DNA of 64,000 nt from Xanthostigma xanthostigma (taxonomy: Eukaryota > Arthropoda > Insecta > Raphidioptera > Raphidiidae). Made by a program: the position numbers and the translations under genes. The stretch is taken from NCBI GenBank assembly GCA_963575645.1, contig OY754466.1:2272001-2336000 (forward strand). Reading direction: 5' to 3'. Shown one piece after another: positions 1 to 10,867 of this stretch (its first letter is position 1; every line of letters starts with the position of its first letter). The notes below the pieces were generated by a model, which made no database searches, was not told the origin of the DNA, and saw only the letters and a program-made list of their open reading frames with translations.

Positions 1-47
1 AAAATTGTCAAAAATGTTATTAAAAAAAAGTACGCGTTGAAAGTCTT

Positions 48-70
48 GCGCGTTAAAAGTGAAACTTCTT
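48..70 (+). repeat. 23-bp sequence repeated at the other window end
   Basis: An exact 23-bp sequence around GTTAAAAGTGAAACTTCTT occurs here and at 63839-63861, in the same orientation. The flanks differ, so this looks like a conserved piece of a dispersed repeat and not a large duplication. Confidence 0.6.
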
Positions 71-319
71 AGATTTTATTATTTCAGGATTAGGAAATGG
101 TTATGCAGAATTTCATACTGTGGGTAGAGAAAACGCTACGTATACACACCATACGCACTGCGCATGCGTGGAGACTGCGCTTGACGCTTTGACAGAGAGA
201 GTAGAAACGATTCATCCACTCTTTCCTCTCAACTGTCGGCAAAACTAATTTTTTGTCTGGTGAGCGAGGCAGTGCAATAGTATTTTATTCCCTGAAATTA
301 ACCCCCAGAATCAAAATTC

Positions 320-528
320 TACTTTTGACGTGATAACGTCTTATAAATTGATGAAACACCGGCTGCACGCACGAAAAAGAGTAACGTTCCGCAAGCGAGA
401 GCGCGATATAAGCGATAGTCTCTCTCTTCTCGCGTGACGTCAGAGAGTAGTGTGCGTTCAACATTTTTTCCGGCTGTTCCAGCGAAAGCTACATCTGACA
501 GATGGCCAGATAAATTATACGGTTTGTT

Positions 529-579
<51 letters not shown>

Positions 580-771
580 TCTTTTAAATGTCTTTTATAA
601 TTGCTTAAAAATATGTATTTTGCTTTGGTTGATCAAATTATCAGTCGGTAAAAATATAGTTTGACAGCTACTAAAACTTAGGTTGTGTATTATTAAATAT
701 GATATTCGAGCGGAATACGTTATCACGTAAAACTATCGTCCGTAAACCGACTTAACAGACAACCAATTTTT
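320..771 (-). mobile_element. family A element, copy 1
   Basis: Family A is defined here by one end reading AATTGGTTGTCTGTAAAGTC and the other ending ACGTTATCACGTCAAAAA. This copy is reversed. Near both ends lies an inverted ACGTGATAACGT motif, but the outermost bases are not inverted repeats, so the class is uncertain (probably a non-autonomous DNA element). It contains a (TA)n run and shares its interior with the copy at 42292-42718. It has no coding capacity; frames across it are repeat translations. Confidence 0.75.
534..575. repeat. (TA)n microsatellite
   Basis: About 21 uninterrupted TA units inside the first family A copy. The copy at 42292-42718 has a shorter TA-rich tract at the same place, so the microsatellite grew or shrank after dispersal. 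Confidence 0.95.
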
Positions 772-1560
772 TTATATTTCACGTCTGTAATAAGGACTAC
801 CACACTCTATTTCGGTGCCAAATTAAAAAATTTTACGTCAAATAGTTTCAGAGAAAATCGCATGTGACAGACGGATGGACACTGATTCCATAAGTGCTCC
901 GTTTTGAACGGAACACCAAAAAGGTAAATGGTGGTGCTATCAGGCAAGAAAATCGGCGGATGTAAAAAAAACGATAGCTAGATCCGCTACTGGCATACGT
1001 TTTTAAAAAAAAGTTCGGAACCGGTCAATTATTTGACAGACTGTATATATATTTGTGCGTGAAGTAATTCCAAACACTGTCGTCGAGTGCTTGGCTTCGT
1101 TTGGTAAGGCTATCAAGGAAGTCTAGGCAACGTTGGTCGGTCTTCTCCCCAAAGAGATGGTTAAAACAGAGCGAGAAAGAATGCGTGAGTGCGAGAAAAT
1201 ACGGGGTATCTGTAGGCATTGGGCAGGTACAGTCTATATAACAACCGACACAAGCTGTACAGGCCGCGGTGGCATTCTGCAAAAACGGACGGGAATGTTT
1301 CCGGTAGACGTAACTAGCTCACTGTTCCCGGATAACAATGTGAAGAATCGACTCTCAACTTATTGACTCCAGCTGGATTGTGAACGAGCGATATAATTTT
1401 TCAGTCAGAGGATCCGCTTTGAGTTTTGAGTGTGACCGTAGATATTTTTTCCAAGACATGAGCATTAATTAGAAAAGCTACGATCACAGTCTAGATTTAA
1501 ACTTTGTATAATTTTTGCCATCACCTCAAAAATCAATATTAATTCCGATTTTTGTTCAAA
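772..1560. other. no gene; unclassified repeat-like DNA
   Basis: No supported gene. Around 860-950 there is a stretch with GACAGACGGATGGACAC followed by a GTTCCGTTTT-like sequence, which resembles the 3' tails of lepidopteran non-LTR retrotransposons. The rest was not recognised. Confidence 0.4.
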
Positions 1561-1620
1561 AACAAAATTAAGTTCACACAATAAAGCCTGATTGTCCAAG
1601 GATGTAGATAATGGGGAGGG
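1561..1620 (+). repeat. 60-bp direct repeat, left copy
   Basis: This sequence (starting ACAAAATTAAGTTCACACAA) recurs at about 2169-2230 with very few differences, on the far side of the family A copy at 1655-2172. The bases before it (AAAATCAATATTAA...) also recur at 1622-1650. The site therefore looks like a roughly 95-bp tandem duplication with the element inserted inside the second unit. Confidence 0.8.
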
Positions 1621-1654
1621 GAAAAATCAATATTAACTAAGGTTTTTAGTTCAA

Positions 1655-2172
1655 AAAAATTGGTTGTCTGTAAAGTCGGTTTACGGACGATAGTTTTACG
1701 CGATAACGTATTCCGTAATACATAACCTAAATTCTACATATAATAATTATAATAATTCGAATCTATGATATTGCATTTTTTTAACTTTCTTTCTTTCGTA
1801 TTTATTTTAAGTCTCAAAGATTAATTGTCATAATATTTTGAAAACAATTGTTTCACTGTTTATATAAAATTCCAAAACCTACTTACAATATTTAAGAATT
1901 TTCATACGTCAAAAAATTGATTTTTATAATGATAAAATTTGTATGAAAACGATTTTTTCGAGAGATGAGACCTAGCTAAAACGATTTTTTGCCCCCCAAA
2001 ATCCCTTTTCAGAAAATTTCATCCAAATCGTTAGGGCCGTTTTCGAGAAAAGCACGCACAGGGTCAGGCGGAACGTTAGGAACGTTACACTTTTTCGTGC
2101 ATGCAGCCAGTGTTTCATCAATTTATAAGATTGATGATTCATCAATTTATAAGACGTTATCACGTCAAAAAC
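1655..2172 (+). mobile_element. family A element, copy 2
   Basis: Both family A ends are intact. The interior, from about 1740 to 2060, is shared with the copy at 5358-5935, including a tract with TTTCATCCAAATCGTTAG. The right end carries a duplicated short segment (CATCAATTTATAAGA twice), also seen in copies 3 and 4, so these three form a subfamily. It lies inside a tandemly duplicated flank. Confidence 0.8.
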
Positions 2173-3034
2173 AAAATTAAGTTCACACAATAAAGCCTGA
2201 TTGTCCAAGGACGTAGATAATGGGGAGGGGTAAAGGGGGTAATTACGCCCCCTCATGTTCATAACAATACAAAAATAAAACTGAAAATAATACGAATGCA
2301 TGGCTAAAATATAAAATTTAGAAATACTTCTTGAAAAAAAAAATGTGTGGTTTGGGGATTAATATTTTGCTTGACACCTTCCTTCGGAAGTTCCAAATCG
2401 GGATCGAAACGTTAATGTATTAATTATATTTTGTTAATATATTGTCTGAAAAATTGGTCGATAATTTTATTTATTGAAGAGTTCTAATCAGACGTTAATC
2501 AAAGATTTGAATAGACATGTAACAATGGGTTTTTTAACAATGTAGCAACAGAAGCTATTCTTTAAAGTTAATGTATTATTATTTTTTGTTAATATATTTG
2601 TCTGAAAAATTGGTCAATAATTTTATTTATTTAGGTACACTGTATACCTATAAATAAATCATAACGGTGTACAAATAGTTCGTATCTTTTTTGAAAGTTG
2701 ACGAAATTCAACACGTTTATTAAATTCATTCTTGAAATTCATTCAACGAATTAAACAAAAGAATCGTTTTCGCGTCGTTGTGGGAAAATCGCAAAATGTT
2801 CTCTTTGCTTTCACTCTACTCCTATTATAAATAAATGAGAGCGGTGTAGTTTATTTAATCATGTTTCATATCTGAAAATTATTTTGGTTAATAAATTGCA
2901 TCAACGTAAATATTTCTGGTATATAAGATCCTATAATATTAAGTGGTGCTGTACTTTACACGCTACATTACAGTTATTTGCATTTTGTTTGTTTGAATCG
3001 GATGTTTTATGAAAATCAGTACAGCCAAACTCAC
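2173..3034. other. no gene; decayed Penelope-like/foldback remnant
   Basis: No gene. At about 2380-2480 there is GGATCGAAACGTTAATG followed by AATTGGTCGATAATTTT and TAATCAAAGATTTGAATAG. Pieces of the same assembly recur near 27450-27550, 26830-26940 and 60810-60930. They share the GATCGAAACG core of the hammerhead-like repeats listed below but lack an intact CTGAAGA box. The remainder is unassigned. Confidence 0.4.
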
Positions 3035-3704
3035 AAAAAAAATTGGTTGTCTGTAAAGTCGGTTTACGGACGATAGTTTTACGTGATAACGTATTCCGTA
3101 ATACATAACCTAAACCTCCCAAAATTTGGTTTCAATCCGCTTATCCTTGGTGTCGGAATGATAAGAAATGTCAAAAGTGACGTTTGCAACTGTCAAAGTA
3201 TTATGTTCTAATAATAATTAGTTATTCCAATACTTAACTTAGAAGGCGTTGCATTTCACAAAATACTAATGTCAAAAAATTGAATTAAACATTAGAAATG
3301 CAGCCGTTTTTATGTTAAGACAAGACATACGTTATTTTCTAATTTCCATGTACGGCAAACAAAGACGAACGACCGCGTCGCGCCATGCATTAGACAACAT
3401 TGCATTTATATTTTATACAGCTATTTTTCTATATAAATTTGTATAAAAAAACTGTTTAGGCAAATTCTGTTATACGAAATCTATGTAAAATGTTCTCCTC
3501 TTTCGTTTAAGACTGGTTTCAAACCGATCTGATTTAAATTGAGCGAGAAATTAGCAAAAAGCACGCACAGGGTCAGGCGGAACGTTACGCGTTACGAACG
3601 TTAGGAACGTTACGACCGTTACACTTTTCGTGCATGCAGCCGGTGTTTTATCAATTTATAAGATTGGTGATTCATCAATTTATAAGACGTTATCACGTCA
3701 AAAA
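3035..3704 (+). mobile_element. family A element, copy 3
   Basis: Longest family A copy (about 670 bp). The ends match the family and the right-end duplication matches copies 2 and 4, but the interior is unlike theirs. This suggests internal replacement or insertion between conserved ends. Confidence 0.75.
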
Positions 3705-3775
3705 CCTTGGTTTAGGATCGAATATCCTTCATACTTCATCACTTATTTACAAAGAATAGATTGGATATAGTAGAA

Positions 3776-4355
3776 GAGCCCTGAATATTAGAAAGTGTTC
3801 GGTATGTAAACTTTCTAATATTCAGGGTGCCATCACAAGCGACTGCGATGTTGGGTCCTTTATTATTACACAGTTACTTACCTCGGATCTCTCTGTCACA
3901 CACTTCCACGCGCGTCAAAATTAAAATCTTTAAAATTCGCAAGCCCCTAATAGGACCGAATTTTTCGCAGACAACCCTATATCAACGTATTCGCAATAAA
4001 ACAGCGCTTATGATATAAAATTTTTTCTATTATCCAATCAAATGAAAGTAACTTGCATCGACATACTTGTTTATACCTGACAACCCAGTAGTTCGCCCAG
4101 GTAAATAATAGACAACCCAACGGCTGCACATTCTATACGTTTTATACTTCAAGTCAGGACAAAATTTTCTTATTATTTTGATGTTGCAACATTTAATAAA
4201 AAATCATTTTTTTAAAAAATAATTAAAAATAGTCTGTCCAGGATTTTTTTAGAAAACCCATTTTTAATATATTTTCTAATATACTAAATTCCTGATAAAA
4301 TATGTTTCATTCTATTATCAGCTCGGTGAAGGTCGATTTAGGTTCGGCTTTTAGA
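3776..4355 (-). repeat. left member of a window-spanning inverted repeat pair
   Basis: About 580 bp that recurs in inverted orientation at 62878-63434, with high identity along its length. The inner boundary is near TAGTCTAA(A/G)AGCCGAACC; the outer end is a 17-bp stem hairpin at 3780-3826. No coding capacity was seen. It could be two independent copies of one transposon or the arms of something larger. The absence of any gene set in between argues against one giant element. Confidence 0.75.
3780..3826. repeat. 17-bp stem hairpin with 13-nt loop
   Basis: Perfect inverted arms CCTGAATATTAGAAAGT (3780-3796) and its complement (3810-3826) enclose the loop GTTCGGTATGTAA. The partner copy at 63391-63434 has the same stem, but its loop is inverted relative to the rest of the element. 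Confidence 0.9.
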
Positions 4356-5357
4356 CTAATAGATCTAATCGAGCATAATAATATTGTGTGTAGTACAAGT
4401 TACAGTACTTCCCCTACTTAGCATTATATTTCCCCTTTAACGTCACAGACAATTAAAAATAGATACGTCGCTAATGGTCCAAGCGAAGGACGTAAAACGT
4501 AAAAGTGATTTTTGGCTTAAACTAGTACTATTCCCCACTTGTGGGTTGAAAGGGTAAAAGTAGTATTAGTTATTTAATAAATTTCTTTCATCTTAAAAAA
4601 AATATTTATATTATTTTTAAATAGTATATTTATGCTGACTTTAACACGTGTTACTTCAAGTTTCTCCATTCTAAAGCTACACTAAAGTAAAGTGATCTTA
4701 CACGTGTTCTTTCAACACACCTATCTATGTTTTTGTAGTAAGTGTGTTATTCTCGTGGTGTGTCACCAAATGTGTTTTGATTCAACACACATAACTGTGT
4801 TAATTTGCATATTACACGTGTCTATATAACACGTCGTGTACTAAAATCATATTTTTAAACACAGTAAAAATAATAAACACACTTACACGCGTTGAAATAA
4901 CACGGTTTGTAATACGCCTAGATTTGCAGTGTACTAATATTATAAAGAAACAATAAACATACAGACAATAATTTATTTCGCAAGCAGTGATACATTTGTT
5001 TGCTCGTATAAATAAAAAAAAACATGCTGTGTTGGATGAATAAAAAATCGCGAACAAACCTTGAAAACTTTCCTGAAGAAAAACACTTTGTGGGAAACTA
5101 ATTTCACCTTCGATTTTAAACTATGCTAACGCAGGGGAAGTTAAAAGCCACAAGATATTATTATATAACGTGGCCTTGTCAAAATCGACCGAGTTTTGTC
5201 GCGCTGGAGTAGGTGAACTTTGCGACAATGCTTCTTGCTTGCTACAACATTATAGTTACCTGTAACAAACACTATGTGTGTGTGCGCATATGCCTGTAAT
5301 ACATTTATTATTATAAGTTATTTGAGCTTACATTTTGCAAGCAAGTCCTCGGTTATG
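4356..5357. other. no gene; CACGTG-rich stretch at 4618-4930
   Basis: No gene. Between about 4640 and 4930 the motif ACACGTGT or a near variant appears repeatedly with scattered ACACAC/GTGTGT inverted pieces. It may be a decayed foldback or a palindromic minisatellite. CACGTG is the E-box consensus of bHLH factors, but nothing here links it to a promoter. Confidence 0.4.
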
Positions 5358-5935
5358 AAAAAAAATTGGTTGTCTGTAAAGTCGGTTTACGGACGATAGT
5401 TTTACGTGATAACGTATTCCGTAACCTAAATTTATATAATAATTATAATAATTCGAATCTATGATATTGCATCTTTCGCTTCAAATTTAGGTTAATTTTA
5501 TTTATTTAAATTAAGTACTCACCACCTATAATATAATTGTTTTTTTAACTTTCTTTCTTTCGTATTTATTTTAAGTCTCAAAGATTAGCTGTCATAATAT
5601 TTTGAAAACAATTGTTTCACTGTTTATATAAAATTCCAAAACCTACTTACAATATTTAAGTATTTTCATACGTCAAAAAATTGATTTTTATAATGATAAA
5701 ATTTGTATGAAAACGATTTTTTCGAGAGATGAGACCTAGCTAAAACGATTTTTTGCCCCCCAAAAACCCTTTTCAGTAAATTTCATCCAAATCGTTAGGA
5801 CCGTTTTCGAGAAAAGCACGCACAGGGTCAGGCGGAACGTTACGAACGTTACACTTTTTCGTGCATGCAGCCGGTGTTTTATCAATTTATAAGATTGGTG
5901 ATTCATCAATTTATAAGACGTTATCACGTCAAAAA
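5358..5935 (+). mobile_element. family A element, copy 4
   Basis: Both family ends are present. The interior is nearly identical to copy 2 apart from an extra ~60 bp after GATATTGCATC. Directly after it (5936-5985) lies GACAAGTGCGAG...GAGGGTTCCGTACC, a sequence typical of lepidopteran retrotransposon 3' regions. A similar decayed piece lies at 31662-31755. Confidence 0.78.
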
Positions 5936-6059
5936 GACGGACAAGTGCGAGTAGAACTCGCGCCCTGAGGGTTCCGTACCGTTATTTCATAAAAATTAAA
6001 TTTGTCATGTAATAATTCTATATACAGAATCAGAAAATGATTTTCCGATTTTTTTCCTT

Positions 6060-6362
6060 ACTTGTGCTATGCAACCTTCTTTCACGCCAAACTATTTTGG
6101 GACATTAGGATAAGGTCGGCAAATTTTGAGCATAGGAATTTGACAGGTAATCAGCCATGGCCTTGAATAAGGGAACCATCTCGATATTTATCTGGAATTA
6201 TTGAGAGAAACCATGGAAAACCTCAACAAGATGGCCGGTACAGGAATTACCGTTTCTCAGAAAAAAGTCCCCGGCCACATCTTCCCCCGCCGGGATTCGA
6301 ACCCGGTACCTCCCGAATGCGAGTCTAGTGCTCTCACCGCTACGCTACATCGCTCGGTTATT
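6060..6362 (-). mobile_element. tRNA-headed SINE
   Basis: On the minus strand a tRNA-like head (6287-6358) has an A-box-like TAGCGTAGCGGTGAGAG and a perfect B box GGTTCGAATCC. It is followed by a body containing GAGAAACGGTAATTCCTG, CCATCTTGTTGAGGTTTTCC and GGTTCCCTTATTCAAGGCC, a body I associate with moth SINEs. It would have been transcribed by RNA polymerase III and mobilised by a LINE. No clear poly(A) tail or target duplication was found, so the 3' limit is approximate. Confidence 0.7.
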
Positions 6363-6634
6363 TTGTACATAATACAGTCGTGATATCATTTATTAGAGTT
6401 GACGCACGTTCAGCTAGCGCTATAGTTGCGGTTTTCGCCGTTCCACGACAACGATCCCTGGCGGTCGTACAGACACACGCGGTACGGCGCCGCCGCCCCA
6501 CTTACATTGTACCTGCTACTGTCACTTCACTGGGTTGAAGTCTTATAACATAAATCTGCGGTGTAAACGACAAACCGCTTTTGCCGAACCGTGTCTTATG
6601 GAAATATTCCCATCTATCCTATAACTTAAGTAAA

Positions 6635-7229
6635 ACATATATATTAATACGTTAAGGTTTAAGATGTTTGCCTCCCTTTTTAGAAAAAAACTCACAATTT
6701 CTCCACATAAATTATATATCATTTTACAGATAATTGCTTGCTCTACTGACATCGACAACTAAAAAATGTATTATTGCTTTTGTTTTTGTAAATTAATTAA
6801 AATACAGCAACGCTGAACAACGTCTGCCATCTGACGGCTTTAATTTTGAAACAACGTCAACACTTCGATCTGTCATCTGACCATCATATTGTAATACAAC
6901 AGACACGATACTGCATACTGCTATCTGACGGCTTTAATTTTGAAACAGCGAGCAACGCTGAACAACGTCACAGCAATGCTGCATGATGCCATCTGTCGGC
7001 TTAGCTCAACGCTTTTGCTACTTGCGCCTCTATATGACAATTTTAATAAAATATTTCTTCGATCTGTCATCTGAGCTTTATATTGTAATACAACAAAAAG
7101 AAGAACGTTATAAGCAGTGTGCAAAATTAGAAACGAATGGAATACCTGCAATCATATTTAAAAAATAATTTTGTAAAGTGATAATTATTATACTTATTTA
7201 GTGCGAATAATTTGCACAGGTCACTCTAG
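6635..7229 (+). mobile_element. Helitron family H1, copy 1
   Basis: A non-autonomous rolling-circle element of about 595 bp. The 5' end resembles (TC)ATATATATTAATACG. The 3' end has a hairpin, GTGCGAATAATTTGCAC (one mismatch here), then AGGTCACT and CTAG, followed by host T. These are the Helitron end rules. The interior has two related blocks around CATCTGACGGCTTTAATTTT, so part was duplicated internally. Five other copies lie in the window. There is no Rep/helicase gene. Confidence 0.8.
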
Positions 7230-7234
7230 TATAG

Positions 7235-7445
7235 TATATTACTTATTGATTACATAAAAACACAGATAAATTCCAAGCAAGCAGCTTTGAGGTTATACGT
7301 AAAAACACGAATGACAACTGTTCGCTACTAATTATAATAATTATCTTACATCAAATGTGGTGGAGGCGCTGTGTCTATTATGGTAGACGTACCGGGTACG
7401 TGTCTTTTCCCAAGATCGCAGGTTCGACCCCGAGTGTCGTTGCTA
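7235..7445 (+). repeat. family H fragment plus tRNA-like stretch
   Basis: 7235-7330 matches the conserved part of the repeat at 44500-44840 and 49830-50024 (ACATAAAAACACAGATAAATTCC...GTTATACGTAAAAACACGAATG). Immediately after, 7348-7445 ends with a good polymerase III B box, GGTTCGACCCC (7421-7431), about 60 bp after an A-box-like GGAGGCGCTGTGTC. It looks like a tRNA-derived SINE head, but the fold is not convincing enough to call a tRNA. Confidence 0.45.
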
Positions 7446-7677
7446 TAAATTTTGTTAACGATTATACCAATTTTACTTCTGTATTGTGTAGTGTAAAATA
7501 CGCAGTCTTTTAATTAAATAATTAATCGAAAATTCGATCGGTACTTTTCGTCAGTTCTCGGACTAAAACCTGGCGATTTGTAATAGAAAAATTTCCACAG
7601 GAACAACGGGATTTCATCTAAGCCGGCGATTTTTAATCTCCGTAAGCCATGTTGCCTTTTGGCCGCTGACATACATA

Positions 7678-8236
7678 CAGTATGTAAACGCGTAAGGTGC
7701 ACACAGGGAAATTAGCATTGGGAAAAAATACTTGACTGAATTAATTGTTATTTCTATTGAATTATCGTGGTAATCTTGAGGATTTCTATTTTATTTTGAT
7801 TTATTTTTATTTAACTTGGCTTTTTTAATAATAAAAACCTCTGATAAATCATTATTTTAATTTTTTTGTACAAAAATAAAACAAAAAAAAACAACTCCAT
7901 CTGTTTGGAAACATTTCATTCAAAAATTGTCTGACTGGTATGACGTATGCGCGTTTGTAAATCAGTGACCCAATGTCTTTAGGTCCAACACGAATAGGCG
8001 GAGATATTTGATCTCGCACCATATTTAAGTATTTTTGTAAATTTAATGTCCCATTAATAAAAAAAGTCCGATTATGTTGTAATCATTTGAATATTTTTTT
8101 TCGGTAGTATACACATTCATTTTGCAAAAGAATATTATCTGTCAAATTGAAAAACAAGATTTGACAGCTCACTCTGATCCAGTCATTTTTTCCCAATGTT
8201 AATTTCCCTATGTGCACCTTACGTGTTTACATACTG
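7678..8236 (+). mobile_element. Tc1/mariner-type miniature element, copy 1
   Basis: 559 bp with about 55-bp terminal inverted repeats starting CAGTATGTAAAC, flanked by TA on both sides as in Tc1/mariner insertions. No transposase remains. A second copy, inverted and about 574 bp, lies at 33899-34472. Confidence 0.85.
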
Positions 8237-8499
8237 TATAAGGTGTGCTACGCAGACATATAACCTCTCTCTCTCCCCCTCTCTCTCTCTGGACGGGACA
8301 CGGTTGGCAGAACTGGTTCGCAAACTTAGATAGGCATTAGGTACTCAGAGATCTTAAGTATAAGGAAACTACGACGCAGAGGCTGTAGATGGCAATAAAC
8401 AAGTTAACGCACAGGTTCGGCGGATGTTGAGAACTTCGAGACACGATATCTGATAAATGAAATACGCTAACAGTTTATCTACTAACTATTCACTTTTAA

Positions 8500-8910
8500 T
8501 ATAATATTACCGAGAAAGTAAAAGAGGAAACATACAAAAAGTTATTTAATGAAATGGAAAATAAGAAATCGTTAGGATTATATAAGAATCTAGCACACTA
8601 TGAAAAAGGTGCCAAATATATTGAGAAAATAGAAACGAAATACAGAAAAATATTAGCTGGTTTTAGATTAGGAGGATGGATATATGAGGCAAAAAAAGAC
8701 AAGTATGGGAGAAGGATATGCACATTATGCAATGAAGAAGAAAGTGCAGAACATTTAATTAAAACATGCAAAGGAATTGACAAAGAAAGAGATAAGTATC
8801 TAAAAAACTTCGGAAATAAGTCAGTAAATGAAATAATAGACAGTGGGGATATGAATGTAGTAAGGTTTATAGAAAATATGATGAAAATAAGAAAAGAAAA
8901 AATGGGATAA
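8500..8910 (+). pseudogene. C-terminus of a non-LTR retrotransposon polymerase
   Basis: An open frame from 8500 (a stop lies just upstream at 8497) to a stop at 8908-8910. It encodes about 136 residues if read from the upstream edge, or 118 from the first Met at 8554. Counted from that Met, it has a CCHC knuckle C-x2-C-x7-H-x4-C at residues 56, 59, 67 and 72, preceded by AGFRLGGWIYEAKKDKYGRR. This pattern (hydrophobic 'R-L-G' stretch, then CxxC...EHLI...C) is typical of the tail of insect non-LTR retrotransposon reverse transcriptases. The RT and endonuclease domains are missing, as expected for a 5'-truncated copy. The clade was not determined. Confidence 0.75.
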
Positions 8911-9095
8911 AGGGAAAGAAATTGTTGATCAGTCGCTACCTTAAACAAAAAAGTAGGTTATTATTATAAATAGAAATAAACAGAAAGAATATTATATATT
9001 AGCCATATTAGTTATTTTTAAATTGTATGTATATTTAGTTATGAAAGATTGTGATATGTCGATTCGACGAATCAATCAATAAATATGATATTATA
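8911..9095 (+). mobile_element. 3' UTR of the non-LTR retrotransposon
   Basis: AT-rich sequence after the stop codon, ending near a CAATCAATAAATATG stretch just before a Helitron begins at 9102. It is treated as the 3' untranslated part of the truncated element at 8500-8910; the exact end is uncertain. Confidence 0.5.
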
Positions 9096-9101
9096 ATATT
9101 A

Positions 9102-9711
9102 TCTAATATATAAAATTCTCGTGTCACAGTTTTTTTTGCCATACTCCTCCGAAACGGCTTGACCGATTTTGATGAAATTTTTTGTGCTTATCCGGTATCT
9201 ATGAGAATCGGCCAACATCTATTTTTCATCCCCCTAAATGTTAGGGGTAGTCCACCCCTAAATTTTTTTTTTTTTTTAGACAAAATTTTTAATTTCTATT
9301 TTTTTATGATACAACATACAAAAATACATACAATCCTCAATTTTCACCCTTCTACGATCAACCCTTATTTTTTAATAGCCATTTCAGTAATTTAATCATT
9401 TTTCCTCTCCGGTCGAAAACTGATCAATCGTCATTTAATTAGTTATCCCCGCCAGATGTCTACAGGTGTCACTTCGCCAACATCTATTTTTCATCCCCCT
9501 AAATGTTAGGGGTAGTCCACCCCTAAATTTTTTTTCTTCCTTCCCCATTCGTTCTTTTGCACCGGGCACGACGGCGCAGCCGGAGTGCTCGACATACACA
9601 CATATACGTCCATGTATATTTTAAAATAAATAAAATAGATAGATAGATGTTCCAATTAAATTGTTTTATTATTTCACTTTATACGTAGCGAAGCACGTAC
9701 AGGGCCGCTAG
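9102..9711 (+). mobile_element. Helitron (lepidopteran type)
   Basis: Begins A|TCTAATATATAAAATTCTCG and ends GGGCCGCTAG|T, matching Helitron 5'-TC...CTAG-3' ends inserted between A and T. The 3' hairpin is degenerate. The interior holds a duplicated tract (CATCCCCCTAAATGTTAGGG twice, near 9228 and 9494). No Rep or helicase coding sequence. Confidence 0.75.
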
Positions 9712-10228
9712 TTATTATATAATATAATATTTTAAGTTCAAGCGCTGAATATTCTCAAAACAAGAATTTATAGGTTCTGACGTCAAGCTCCTAGGCGCTT
9801 GACTGATTTACACTGAAGTGAAATCAATTTCGTTTTAGCCAACATCAAATAACTTACGTCAAAAAAAATACTTTTTTTGAGTTAACAGGTAAATTTGGTT
9901 AAAAAAAACTGTTAAAATGATTAAGTCAAAACTTTTAGATTTGAACTTAACTAAAACATTATTCGGTTGAATATAAAAATACGTTTGAATGAAAGTTTGT
10001 CCCGGCAATACCGAATGGAGTTAATCGAAGCACCGAGTCGCTTGAGTATTATAGCGTGCTATAAGTACAAGTATACTTAAACAGTGCACGTGAAGCAAAC
10101 AGATCGTGGATCATTGGGTAACGTCGTGGCTTTCCAACCAACACATATAACAGTCCCGGTTCTAAACGTAGTCTTGGCCTGCGGTATATATTTCAGTCCA
10201 ATGGGTAAATAATTAATATAATATAAAT
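9712..10228. other. no gene; unassigned AT-rich DNA
   Basis: Nothing recognisable apart from the start of a 35-40-bp direct repeat (CAGTCCAATG...ATTAATATA, about 10194-10228) whose second copy flanks the other side of the element at 10229-10867. Confidence 0.4.
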
Positions 10229-10867
10229 CGCACATTGAAAACAATAGTGACATTATACAAAAAAGTTAACTTTTCACCTTTTGTAAGATTCATGTTTTAC
10301 TGCAAAAGTGTCACTATACGAAAATTTCCGTTTGCTCATAAATCCACTTACTTCCGCTAGATTGAGCTAGTGTCACTTTATATTTTGAAAGAATTGCTCA
10401 TGGTCATGACTGATATAACGACACTATTTTAATTGTGTCAAAGCAGTTGTTTGGTACGCACGTCGCTGTAAGTGAAAAAGTGACACATTTTGTTAAACGA
10501 CAGTTTACTGATTACAGTTGCTACAAAAATTAATGCAAGAAAGTAAATACATAAAATGACACATTTTGTTTAGTGACACTTTTTGCAGTTGAACTCTCCA
10601 ATTTGCTGATTATAGGTTATGACAACAATGACACTAAACAAAAAATTATTGTTAAAAGGTTTTTTTTTTTAATAACTTTATTTTTAACATTGTGGTCAAC
10701 AAATAAATTGAAGCAATCATAAATTGTCTCATTGTTAACAAAAGAATCTCTATAAGCAGTATTTTAATAGTAACTATTTTAGGACAAAACAATATTATTA
10801 AAACTAAAAAATGCTCTACTGTAAAATGTTATTTATTGCATATTGTCACTTTTGTTTTCAACGTGCG
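10229..10867. mobile_element. miniature inverted-repeat element
   Basis: Ends are inverted: CGCACATTGAAAACAA on the left and, reversed, CGCACGTTGAAAACAA on the right. The interior has many scattered AGTGACA/TGTCACT copies (e.g. 10246, 10306, 10370, 10560), a subterminal-repeat pattern typical of transposase binding. Flanking bases may include a short AAAT duplication. The superfamily was not determined. Confidence 0.65.

Noticed and set aside
6400-6540. GC-rich stretch considered as a cadherin exon on the minus strand
   Set aside because: No frame gives a cadherin motif and no good acceptor/donor pair brackets it.
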